A DNA stretch of 64,000 nt, taken from NCBI GenBank assembly GCA_000980375.1, contig LARD01000005.1, forward strand, positions 1-64,000, given 5' to 3'. Numbering within the stretch: the first letter of the stretch is position 1; each line of letters starts with the position of its first letter. The notes beneath the pieces were generated by a model that was not told where the DNA came from, made no database searches, and was given only the letters and a program-made list of their open reading frames with translations. This DNA is from Clostridium sp. K4410.MGS-306. Its GTDB lineage: Bacteria; Cyanobacteriota; Vampirovibrionia; Gastranaerophilales; Gastranaerophilaceae. Made by a program: the position numbers and the translations under genes. This document shows, piece by piece, positions 43,622 through 52,036 of the stretch.

Positions 43622-45502
43622 ATGCTGAAAAAAATTATACTGATATTTTTCATATTCATATTAAACCTGTTCAGCCTTGTACAAGCCGAAGAAGCATTAA
43701 AAATTAACTCTATAAATTTTGATAATTCGGATAATATTATTTTTCTGGGCTCTTCATCCAAGGTTATGTACATCAATGTCAAATCGATGAAATTGTCCAA
43801 TCCGGACAGGATATCTTTTGACATAGACAATGCTGTTTTAACAAAGCCAAATTCCAGCTGGACTTTTAAAAACAGTGATATAAAACAGGTTAAACTCTCA
43901 CAGTTTACAACAGACCCGGATGTTGTAAGAATGGTTATTACCTATGATAAAGGCTTTAATGTAAACAAGTTAAAGCTGTACAGAATAGATAATAACCTTG
44001 TGTTTGTCTATAACAAAAAATTGTTTGCACAAAGCAATCTTCGTTCTGTTTACAGCGATGAAAAATCAAAACAAAACTATTATGAATACACATTGATTTC
44101 TCAAGATGTAAAAACATCAGCTGCAGCAGCTGATACATCAAACTATGTGCGCTCACCCGAGGCAGTGGAGATACAAAAAGCGTTTAACTCCAAGGGTGAA
44201 CTTGTCAAAAAAGACCCTGTGCAAATTACAGTATCAAAACCGCATGAACAAAAGCTCAAATCAAATTTCCATGTAAACAAAATCGATGTAAAAAGAGGAA
44301 ATGCCCTGATAAGAGGTATTGGCTCTATTGCTGTTGAAAATCCTTTCATTGTTGCAAATCCGACAAGACTTGTTTTTGATATGCCAAATACCTATGTTGC
44401 TCCGGAAATTAGAAATAAAGAGTATGTACTTTCTGAAAAAGAAACAATTAAAATAGGCCAGTTTGAGCCAACAAAAGCAAGAATAGTTGTAACAAGTGAA
44501 GATGCGGAAAAATTCCGCCCTATTTATTCTTATGATTCACAGAGTATTTTTCTGGCACACGATGACAGAATTCTTGGTATGAAGCTTTATGACAGAACCT
44601 CGTCCACTTATTCTTATGCTGCAAAAAAAATGAATGATACAACAGATGTTCTGCAATTTGTTTTTACAGAGCCGATTATTCATTCAATTAAAAAGTTTTC
44701 TAACAAAGTAGAAATAAATTTATACAATTCCTCAGGTTTTGACCATGCTGCATACCGGAGAAACCTCAATTCCGATGTTTTGTCAAAATTGAGAACAGAA
44801 GCTTTGCCCGGGTGCGGTATTAAGGTTATTATACCAATACAAAAAACAACGGAATTGGATTATCAACAGAGTTTTGATAATAAGCAATTAAAGCTTACAA
44901 TAGTTACACCAAAAGAAGAAACGATAAAACAATCAAAACCTGCTCCTGCAATCATTGCAAGAAATCCTAATGTAAAAACAATTGTAATAGATGCAGGTCA
45001 TGGCGGCAGCGATGTTGGTGCAACAAGAGAGGGCATTTATGAAAAGGATATTACTCTTGATATGTCCAAACGCCTTGCTGCAATATTAAAGAAAAAAGGG
45101 TTTAATGTTTTGATGGTTCGCTCGTCGGATGAGTATGTTTCATTGCAGGACAGAGTGACATTTACAGAAGAAAATAAAGGTGATTTGTTTGTCAGCATAC
45201 ACGTAAACTCCAGCGTTACACCTGAAGGAAACGGTCTTGAAACTCACTATTATACACCTCAATCATATGAGTTTGCACAAATTGTGCACAAAGAGTTTGC
45301 AGCTGCTATAGACTCTAAGGACAGAGGATTGTTTAAGTCTAAATTTTATGTTATTAATCATACTACCTGCCCGTCAATTCTTGTCGAAACAGGATTTATC
45401 TCTAACCCTGAAGAGAGAAAAGCACTTATGACGGCAGAACGTAAACAAAAAACAGCCGAGGCAGTTGCCAAGGGTATATTGAAATATTTAGGTAAAGATT
45501 AA
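43622..45502 (+). CDS. N-acetylmuramoyl-L-alanine amidase with AMIN domains
   Basis: 626 aa. Signal peptide (residues 1-22, ending VQAEE). Two AMIN-like beta domains (about 30-130 and 210-310) that localise amidases to septal peptidoglycan, a third beta-rich region, and an Amidase_3 domain from about 455. Zinc and catalytic residues: His in VIDAGHGGSD, Glu in YEKDITLD, His in VSIHVNSS, Glu in ILVETGFISN. It cleaves the amide between MurNAc and L-Ala during cell separation. Stop is directly followed by the murI ATG. Confidence 0.94.
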   Translation: MLKKIILIFFIFILNLFSLVQAEEALKINSINFDNSDNIIFLGSSSKVMYINVKSMKLSNPDRISFDIDNAVLTKPNSSWTFKNSDIKQVKLSQFTTDPDVVRMVITYDKGFNVNKLKLYRIDNNLVFVYNKKLFAQSNLRSVYSDEKSKQNYYEYTLISQDVKTSAAAADTSNYVRSPEAVEIQKAFNSKGELVKKDPVQITVSKPHEQKLKSNFHVNKIDVKRGNALIRGIGSIAVENPFIVANPTRLVFDMPNTYVAPEIRNKEYVLSEKETIKIGQFEPTKARIVVTSEDAEKFRPIYSYDSQSIFLAHDDRILGMKLYDRTSSTYSYAAKKMNDTTDVLQFVFTEPIIHSIKKFSNKVEINLYNSSGFDHAAYRRNLNSDVLSKLRTEALPGCGIKVIIPIQKTTELDYQQSFDNKQLKLTIVTPKEETIKQSKPAPAIIARNPNVKTIVIDAGHGGSDVGATREGIYEKDITLDMSKRLAAILKKKGFNVLMVRSSDEYVSLQDRVTFTEENKGDLFVSIHVNSSVTPEGNGLETHYYTPQSYEFAQIVHKEFAAAIDSKDRGLFKSKFYVINHTTCPSILVETGFISNPEERKALMTAERKQKTAEAVAKGILKYLGKD

Positions 45503-46300
45503 ATGGAAAGTGCGCAAAAAAATAAAGCAATAGGTGTAATGGATTCGGGTGTAGGCGGTTTGACTGTTCTCAAACAGCTTTTAAATGTTATGCCATCAGA
45601 AAATTATCTTTATTTTGGTGATACAAAAAATCTCCCGTACGGAGAAAAAACAAAAGAACAGCTCATTGAAATAGTTAAAGAAATTTTTGCTTTTTTTGAA
45701 AAACAAAATGTTAAAGCTGTTGTTCTTGCTTGTAATACTACATCTGCTACGGCTTATGAAGAATTAAAGGACAAATACAGTTTTAAAATTTATCCTTTGA
45801 TTCAAACTGTTTCAAAATGTGTTGTTCTTGATAAAAGCCTTGATAGAATCGGGGTAATGGCCACCGAAGCTACTGTAAATTCAAAAAAATATACATCTGA
45901 ATTAAAGAAGAATAATCCGGCTGTTCAAGTGTTTGAGCAGGCATGTCCAATGTGGGTGCCTATAGTGGAAAACCAAATTAAGGATTATGATGAAAAAACA
46001 GTGATAACGGGATATTTGAACAGTGTCCTTGATTTTAATCCTAAAAAGATAATTCTTGGTTGTACACATTATCCTTATCTGCTGGACAAGCTTGTAAAAT
46101 ATGCACCGGAAGATTTATTTATAAATCCGGCTCAACTTTTTGCAAACTATATAAAACAGGATTTGCTCAAATGCAATATTTTAAACACTGTTTCTTCGGG
46201 TTCTGTTTCTTATTTTGCAAGCAGTGGGCCTGATGTTTTCAAAAAAAATGCAAAGCTTTTTCTTGAAATTGATTCTGTACCACAATTGGTTGAATTATAA
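45503..46300 (+). CDS. murI: Glutamate racemase
   Basis: 265 aa, makes D-glutamate for peptidoglycan. N-terminal GVMDSGVGGLTVL near residues 12-24, YFGDTKNLPYGEK near 37-49, and the two catalytic Cys in ACNTTSA near 77 and GCTHYPYL near 186. ATG begins on the base after the amidase stop, so the two cell-wall genes are coupled. Confidence 0.96.
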   Translation: MESAQKNKAIGVMDSGVGGLTVLKQLLNVMPSENYLYFGDTKNLPYGEKTKEQLIEIVKEIFAFFEKQNVKAVVLACNTTSATAYEELKDKYSFKIYPLIQTVSKCVVLDKSLDRIGVMATEATVNSKKYTSELKKNNPAVQVFEQACPMWVPIVENQIKDYDEKTVITGYLNSVLDFNPKKIILGCTHYPYLLDKLVKYAPEDLFINPAQLFANYIKQDLLKCNILNTVSSGSVSYFASSGPDVFKKNAKLFLEIDSVPQLVEL

Positions 46301-46381
46301 ATATTTGTTACATAAAAGCAATAATTGAGAAGAGAATGACTTTATATATATGAAAGCTCTCTCTTCTTATTTAAATTTTCA

Positions 46382-46405
46382 GGCCCCCAATGGGGTCTTT
46401 TTTTT
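46382..46405 (+). terminator. Terminator after murI
   Basis: GGCCCC...GGGGTC stem (one G-T pair) followed by eight T, 80 bases past the murI stop and just before the convergent hisA fusion ends. Confidence 0.75.
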
Positions 46406-47633
46406 ATTCACGCATAGTTGATTCAAGGTGATTTAATACATCCTGCGGCGTAATGTTGTGCATAGCCATAAACGTGAGCATAAAATACGTTAAATCCGCA
46501 GCTTCTTTGCCCAGTCCGTCTTTGTTTTCAAAATTTACCGTTTCAAACGCTTCATTCATTATTTTACTTTTTAAATAAAATTCATCCTGAAATAACCTTG
46601 TTGTCAGCGCATTGTCAGGTAACAGCGATTTTCTTGTAACCAAAAATTTATATAATTCGTTTATTGAAAAATCTTTGTTTCCAAAGCAAGAATATCTGCC
46701 CAAATGACAGGCATTGCCCTTTTGGTTTACCATAAACAAAATCGCATCTCTGTCACAGTTGAATCTTGCTTCGATAAGCTCCTGCGTATTGCCAGAGGTT
46801 TCTCCTTTAGTAAAAATTTTGTTTTCGCTGCGGTTAAAATATATCCCTTTGCCTGTTTTGAGCGCTTGCAAAAGCGATTGTGAAGTGGAATAAGCAAGCG
46901 ACAAGACCTGTTTAGTTGCATAATCCTGAACAATTGTCGGAATGTAGCCGAATCTTTTTTCAAAATCCATGCATTTTACAAATGCTTCTTCAAGTTTTAC
47001 AACACCTGTGTAAATGCACATACCAAGCTGTGTGTGTACTCCCATTTTTTGGAGCTTTACGATTTCATCAACAGAACAAATACCGCCTGCGGCTATCAGC
47101 TCTTTTGTTGTTGCAGCGCGTATTAGTTTTATGGAGTCAATGTCAGCACCTTGCATCATTCCTTCATTTTCAATGACTGTATATAAAAATCCAGAGCAAA
47201 GGTTGTTAAACCGTTTAACAAAGTCTAACGGCTCTGCTGATGTTGTTTTTGTCCAGCCGTGTGTTGCAATATATCCGTCTTTAGAATCAATAGCAATCAG
47301 CACTTTTTCTTTAGGAAGCTTTGATAATAACTCTTCGTTTGCAGCTGTGCCTATAATGATTTTTTTTGCACCCCAGGATAGAAACTTTTGTGCTTTCTTT
47401 GCATCCCTTATTCCTCCGCCTACTCTGCAAGGAGCAACTTTGCATAATTTTTCTATAAGTGTTTCATTGTTTCCGTTTCCAACAGCTGCATCGATGTCAA
47501 TTACGGCAACTTCGCCAAACCTGCCGTAATATTTTGCAAGTTCAATAACGTCTTCTCTTTCAAGAACTTTTTCCATACCCTGACGAAGTTGAACGGCTTT
47601 GCCGTCCATCAAATCAATTGTTGGTATTAACAT
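46404..47633 (-). CDS. hisA-hisIE: HisA-HisI-HisE fusion protein
   Basis: 409 aa, one uninterrupted frame covering three consecutive histidine steps. Residues 1-228 are HisA-like: catalytic Asp in PTIDLMDGK near 7, VGGGIR at 71-76, second Asp in AIDSKDG near 116, AAGGI at 181-185. Residues 229-318 are HisI: PTIVQDY, KGETSGN at 276-282, metal site CDRDA at 293-297 and zinc Cys in NACHLGRYSCF at 308-317. Residues 325-409 are HisE-like, with KEAADLTYFMLTF near 376-388. HisIE fusions are common; joining HisA in front is not one I know. Last gene of the uridine-kinase/nadD/yqeK operon. Confidence 0.88.
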   Translation of the reverse strand: MLIPTIDLMDGKAVQLRQGMEKVLEREDVIELAKYYGRFGEVAVIDIDAAVGNGNNETLIEKLCKVAPCRVGGGIRDAKKAQKFLSWGAKKIIIGTAANEELLSKLPKEKVLIAIDSKDGYIATHGWTKTTSAEPLDFVKRFNNLCSGFLYTVIENEGMMQGADIDSIKLIRAATTKELIAAGGICSVDEIVKLQKMGVHTQLGMCIYTGVVKLEEAFVKCMDFEKRFGYIPTIVQDYATKQVLSLAYSTSQSLLQALKTGKGIYFNRSENKIFTKGETSGNTQELIEARFNCDRDAILFMVNQKGNACHLGRYSCFGNKDFSINELYKFLVTRKSLLPDNALTTRLFQDEFYLKSKIMNEAFETVNFENKDGLGKEAADLTYFMLTFMAMHNITPQDVLNHLESTMRE

Positions 47634-47652
47634 TTTAGAGACCCTTTATTTG

Positions 47653-48246
47653 CTATTTTTCAATTTCAGCTAGAAGCTCGTTATAAACGTCAATTGTGAT
47701 ATGGCAGATTGCAAGACGTCTGTCCACAAGACTTTTTATTGTAGCTTCAAAGCATTTAAACATTGCCTTGTTAAGGCCGTTATCCTCTTTTAAAAGCTCC
47801 AGACACTGATTTCTGAATTCTTTTTCACGCGTTCTTGCTTCAATTTTATCTGCAAGAAAAATTATTTTTTCAAAGTCACTCATACCGCAGCGGCCAAGAG
47901 TGTGCCATCTTATTGCGTCAAGAATTTCTTTATCATTTATCCCGAACTTTTCTTTTGCAAGATACGCACTTACAGGTGCGTGCAGTGTTTTATAATTCAA
48001 CAATTCGCAATCCTGTACTTCCGGTATATGTTCGTGGATTATTTCAAGAAGTTTTTCGTTGGAAAAACATTTTGCTGCATCATGTAAAAGCCCTGTGATT
48101 CTGGCTTTTTCAACATCCATATTGAACATCTGTGCCAGCTCAACTGCTGCTTCCATCACACCTATAGAGTGAATGTATCTTTCTTCATATAAATTCTCTT
48201 TGAGCCAATTTTGAATTTCTTCTATTTTATTTTCTGTATAAGCCAT
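47653..48246 (-). CDS. yqeK: HD-domain hydrolase YqeK
   Basis: 197 aa from the ATG at 48246. HD phosphohydrolase: His in RYIHSIGVME near 25, the HD pair in LLHDAAK near 54, and His in IRWHTLG near 107. YqeK proteins hydrolyse diadenosine tetraphosphate symmetrically and are typically next to nadD, as here; the start overlaps the nadD stop by 20 bases. Confidence 0.93.
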   Translation of the reverse strand: MAYTENKIEEIQNWLKENLYEERYIHSIGVMEAAVELAQMFNMDVEKARITGLLHDAAKCFSNEKLLEIIHEHIPEVQDCELLNYKTLHAPVSAYLAKEKFGINDKEILDAIRWHTLGRCGMSDFEKIIFLADKIEARTREKEFRNQCLELLKEDNGLNKAMFKCFEATIKSLVDRRLAICHITIDVYNELLAEIEK

Positions 48247-48829
48247 ATTTATCAATGTATTTTTCCACTTCTGCCGGAACAAGTTTTTGTATGGGCACGC
48301 TGTTATATATATTTTCTCTTATCCTTGTTGATGAAATATCCATAAATGGAAGCTTCATCATTTTGTAATTATATCCTTTTTCTCTAAGGTTGTGCAAATA
48401 TGTTGCATCTGCTTCAAGCTCTTTTTCCCCTTCTCTTGCAAAGAGTATAAAATCCAGCATATTTTTTAGTTTATCAGACTCATACCAGGATTCTATTTTT
48501 TTGAAAGCATCTGTGCCAATGATAAAATTTATTTTACCTTCAATGTCATATTTTTCATAAAGCTCTTTTACTGTCAAATAGGTGTAAGACAAACCGTCTC
48601 TTAAATATTCAATATCAGAGACTTCAAGATACTCTTTGTCCAAAACAGCCAGCTGTGCCATTTTTAATCTATGATAAGAGAGGGTTTCATCCACTTTTTT
48701 GTGCGGCGGGTTGGCTGCTGGTATGACAAGTATTTTATCAAAATGAAATTTTTCTTTTGCATACTCACATATTTTTAAGTGCGCATTGTGAATAGGATTA
48801 AATGTCCCTTGAAACAAGCATAATTTCAT
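48227..48829 (-). CDS. nadD: Nicotinate-nucleotide adenylyltransferase
   Basis: 200 aa from the ATG at 48829, preceded by AAAGG at 8-base spacing. Nucleotidyltransferase motifs: GTFNPIHNAHL near residues 8-18, PAANPPHKK near 37-45, GTDAFKKIESWYE near 106-118 and the C-terminal ISSTRIREN. Adenylates nicotinate mononucleotide in NAD synthesis. Confidence 0.95.
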   Translation of the reverse strand: MKLCLFQGTFNPIHNAHLKICEYAKEKFHFDKILVIPAANPPHKKVDETLSYHRLKMAQLAVLDKEYLEVSDIEYLRDGLSYTYLTVKELYEKYDIEGKINFIIGTDAFKKIESWYESDKLKNMLDFILFAREGEKELEADATYLHNLREKGYNYKMMKLPFMDISSTRIRENIYNSVPIQKLVPAEVEKYIDKYGLYRK

Positions 48830-48846
48830 AGCCAAGGCCTTTCTTG

Positions 48847-49743
48847 CTAGTTTAGCGCAAAGTTTTTACAGTGAATTTCTTCAACAAGTGCGAGTATTTT
48901 GTTAATAAATTTTTTGTATGCAGCTCTGTCAGCTTCGCCAGAAAGGATTATGTCAGCTTGCATTGCTGTCGGGTGGATATGGATTTTTGCTTTTGAAGAT
49001 GCATTTTCATATACTTCATCAGCAGAATCTCCGAGGTCTCTTTCCTGTGCACGCTTATAGAATCTTTCTTTTTGTACGTTATGAGAAACATCTACGTAAA
49101 TTTTGAAATCAAATGCGTCCACAACTTTTTCTGTAAGGGTGAACAAGCCTTCGGAAATAATTATTTTAGAAGGTTCTGCTTTTGTAACGTTGTCTTTTCT
49201 TATTGCAGTGCCTGACATATCGTATTTTGGAAGATAAACAGTATCTCCGAAAAGCAGCTGTTTGATATGTTTTTTCATCAGCTCCAGCTCAAGTGCTTCG
49301 GGTACATCAAGGTCATAGTGTTTTGCAAATTCCGCAAAACTGCCTGCTTTTTTAACCATATCTGAACGGTCATAGTAATAATCATCGGTATTTAATCTTG
49401 TTATTACGTTTTCAATACAATATTCATCAGCGAATGACTGAATCGTATTGATGATATCATAGGCAATTGTTGATTTGCCGCTGGCTGTTTCACCGGCAAT
49501 GCCTATTGAGCAGGCTCTTGTAATATTTCCCGATAAAAACAAAGCCATCTTATAGACGGCATTATTACTCACTTTTTTAAATATAGAATCTGATGAATTA
49601 ACTTCATCAAAGAAAATTTTGTTAAGTCTTTTTTCAACATACTGAAGAAGAATTTTGTCAGCGGCTTTGTTAAAAGGGAAAGAGCTCAAAGCCTGTTTTT
49701 GCTTTGGTGCAGATATAAAATCCTGTGTGACCGTATTTTGCAA
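48847..49743 (-). CDS. Uridine-kinase-like P-loop kinase
   Basis: 298 aa from a TTG at 49743, chosen because AAAAGGA lies 8 bases before it; a start farther up would sit inside the panD terminator. P-loop IAGETASGKST near residues 80-90, NTDDYYYDRS near 112, KHYDLDVPEALELE near 135, and the lid RFYKRAQERDLG near 220. This is the uridine kinase/phosphoribulokinase family; substrate could be uridine, cytidine or a related sugar alcohol. First gene of the nadD-yqeK-his operon. Confidence 0.85.
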   Translation of the reverse strand: MQNTVTQDFISAPKQKQALSSFPFNKAADKILLQYVEKRLNKIFFDEVNSSDSIFKKVSNNAVYKMALFLSGNITRACSIGIAGETASGKSTIAYDIINTIQSFADEYCIENVITRLNTDDYYYDRSDMVKKAGSFAEFAKHYDLDVPEALELELMKKHIKQLLFGDTVYLPKYDMSGTAIRKDNVTKAEPSKIIISEGLFTLTEKVVDAFDFKIYVDVSHNVQKERFYKRAQERDLGDSADEVYENASSKAKIHIHPTAMQADIILSGEADRAAYKKFINKILALVEEIHCKNFALN

Positions 49744-49775
49744 TTTTGTGTTCCTTTTGTTGTCTTGCCTAAAAT

Positions 49776-49808
49776 AAAAACCGAACAAAAAATTTTTTGC
49801 CGGTTTTT
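49776..49808 (-). terminator. Terminator after panD
   Basis: Arms AAAAACCG and CGGTTTTT enclose a second palindrome (CAAAAAATTTTTTG). It follows the panD stop on the minus strand with A/T runs on both sides. Confidence 0.75.
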
Positions 49809-49817
49809 TTATTTAGT

Positions 49818-50174
49818 TCAAATTTTCTTAACAATATTGTTTTTTTCATCAACCATAACAATCGCGGGATTGAATTGGGCCTTTTCTTCCAGCGTCATCA
49901 TCGCATAAGAAACAATAATAACTTTGTCTCCAACCGCAACTTTTCTGGCAGCTGCACCGTTGAGACAAATATCTCTGTTTCCTCGCTTACCTTTGATTAC
50001 ATATGTTTGGAAGCGTTCTCCGTTGTTAACATCAAGGATATCAACTTTCATACCTTCAAGCAGGTTTGCCGCTTCCATAAGTTCTTCATCAATTGTGATA
50101 GAACCAACGTATTCCAGATTTGCATCTGTAACTGTTGCCCTATGTATTTTTGAGTATAAAAATTCTATTTGCAT
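49818..50174 (-). CDS. panD: Aspartate 1-decarboxylase
   Basis: 118 aa from the ATG at 50174, preceded by GAGGAA at 5-base spacing; an upstream in-frame extension of 15 codons is not conserved. Pyruvoyl enzyme that self-cleaves between Gly24 and Ser25 ([10 protein letters not shown]), with Lys9 and His11 in [10 protein letters not shown] and NGAAAR near 72. Makes beta-alanine for pantothenate. No other pan gene is in the window. Confidence 0.95.
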   Translation of the reverse strand: MQIEFLYSKIHRATVTDANLEYVGSITIDEELMEAANLLEGMKVDILDVNNGERFQTYVIKGKRGNRDICLNGAAARKVAVGDKVIIVSYAMMTLEEKAQFNPAIVMVDEKNNIVKKI

Positions 50175-50270
50175 ACGTTCCTCAAAGCTTATTTTAGCAG
50201 AAAAATAATTTGCAAACACAATTTTTTTATTATTTGTTAAATTTGTAAATTAAGATATTATAAAGCTGTT

Positions 50271-51893
50271 TTAAATATCTGTTTTGAGCTTTTCTTTTGC
50301 GTAGTCAATGGCCATAAGCTCTGTATAGAATACCTGATTTTCGCCAATCTGACTGATTATATTGTGGTCTTTGAGCTGTTTTAATACATTTTCATTTTTT
50401 ATTACAAGGATAATTTCTACATCCTGCGATTGAAGACGCATAATTATGTCTTCCAATGCAAAAATAGCGGAAATATCCAGCAAATCATCAGATTCGTAGT
50501 TTAAAATAAGATATCTTGTACCGAGCATCTCTTCAAACTTTGAAATCAATTGAGTTGCAGAACCAAAGAAAAACTGCCCTGATATATGCACTACTCTTAT
50601 TTGATGGTGATAATCGTTTTCTAATACACGTTCAAGCTCCATAATTTCTGCGTCATAAACAGGTTTGTGAACTAGCTCTGCTTTGTCCGCAACTCTTTTT
50701 GCATATAAAAGAGCTGCCATTGTGATACCGGCTCCTACTGCAAAGATAAGATTATAAAATACAGTAAGCAAAAACACTGTAAATAAAACATAAAGGTCAT
50801 CTTTAGGCGCATACTTCAGCACCTTAAGCAGTTTAACATCAATAATGTCGTAACCTATTTTCATTAATATTGCAGCAAGAACAGCAAGCGGAATCTGTGC
50901 AACAAAATCGGAAAACTTAAACAATAAAATTATTAATAAGAGCGGATTAATTATAGCTGATATTTTTGTTGTTGCACCTGCATTCAACGCAGCTACGCTT
51001 CTCATTGTCGCGGCAGATCCTCCTAAAGAACCAGTAAGAGCGCAGCATATATTGCCTATGCCCTGTGCGGCAAGCAGTTGTTTGGGGCTGTGTCTTGTTT
51101 TTGTCAAAGAATCTGAAACAAGGCCTGTTAGCATACTTTCCGCTGAGAATACAATTGCAATGGTAAATGCATAAGGCAAATATTTGATTATATGATGGAT
51201 ATCCAAATCAGGTCTTACAAGATGAGGAAAAGCAACAGATATCTGCTCTATTCTGTCCAGATGCAAACCTATCTTTACAGACAGCCATGTACAAAAAATG
51301 AGGGCCACAATTTGTGAAGGTATATATTTGTTAATCTTTTTGGGTATTGCAAATACAATAAGCAATGTCACAATGCCTATAAAAACTGCATCGTGGTTTA
51401 ATGTTGAAATGCTGTGATGCAGCGACATTACTGTAGAAACAGTAGAAGACATTGCTTTGTGTCCCATAAGAGGATTTATTTGCAGAATTATAATTATAAC
51501 CCCGACACCGTTCATAAATCCTGATATGACAGGATATGGAACATATTTGACCATTCTGGGAAGGTTTGTCAAAGATGCCAGTATTTGCAATATTGCGGCT
51601 GTAAGCAATACTGTAACAGCTGCCTGTAAATTGTTGTTTAATGCCAGCATCATAGAAGCAACAACAATTGCAACAGGTCCTGTTGTTCCGGAAATAAGCG
51701 GCACTTTGGGGCCTAAGATACCGGCCATAAAGCAAAGAATTATTGCGCCCCATATACCCGCACCTGCGCCGAATCCTGTTGCAACGCCAAATGCCAGTGC
51801 CTGAGGCAGTGTTATAATTGCGGAGTTAATGCCACCCAGTACATCTCCTGCAAAAATTTTTGAGCCGGTTTTAAAAGTTTGGACAAAATTCAT
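50271..51893 (-). CDS. SulP-family anion transporter with STAS domain
   Basis: 540 aa from the ATG at 51893; a TTG 23 codons upstream is less likely. About 12 membrane segments: GGINSAIITLPQALAFG near 20-36, SGTTGPVAIVVASM near 67, PVISGFMNGVGVIII near 118, and GSLGGSAATMRSVAALNAG near 285. A C-terminal STAS domain (about 415-525) follows. SulP proteins carry sulfate, bicarbonate or dicarboxylates; the ion cannot be chosen from sequence alone, though a bicarbonate role is known in cyanobacterial relatives. Confidence 0.9.
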   Translation of the reverse strand: MNFVQTFKTGSKIFAGDVLGGINSAIITLPQALAFGVATGFGAGAGIWGAIILCFMAGILGPKVPLISGTTGPVAIVVASMMLALNNNLQAAVTVLLTAAILQILASLTNLPRMVKYVPYPVISGFMNGVGVIIIILQINPLMGHKAMSSTVSTVMSLHHSISTLNHDAVFIGIVTLLIVFAIPKKINKYIPSQIVALIFCTWLSVKIGLHLDRIEQISVAFPHLVRPDLDIHHIIKYLPYAFTIAIVFSAESMLTGLVSDSLTKTRHSPKQLLAAQGIGNICCALTGSLGGSAATMRSVAALNAGATTKISAIINPLLLIILLFKFSDFVAQIPLAVLAAILMKIGYDIIDVKLLKVLKYAPKDDLYVLFTVFLLTVFYNLIFAVGAGITMAALLYAKRVADKAELVHKPVYDAEIMELERVLENDYHHQIRVVHISGQFFFGSATQLISKFEEMLGTRYLILNYESDDLLDISAIFALEDIIMRLQSQDVEIILVIKNENVLKQLKDHNIISQIGENQVFYTELMAIDYAKEKLKTDI

Positions 51894-52036
51894 AGGTATT
51901 ATATTAGCATATTTTATAAAATTTATTAAAATTTGTAACTTTTCAAAAAATATTTTCTTCAAGATAACAAATTATTTTTTTTACAGACTTATCTGTATAC
52001 CATCATCTAAAAAATATTTATTAATAAGGAAACATT

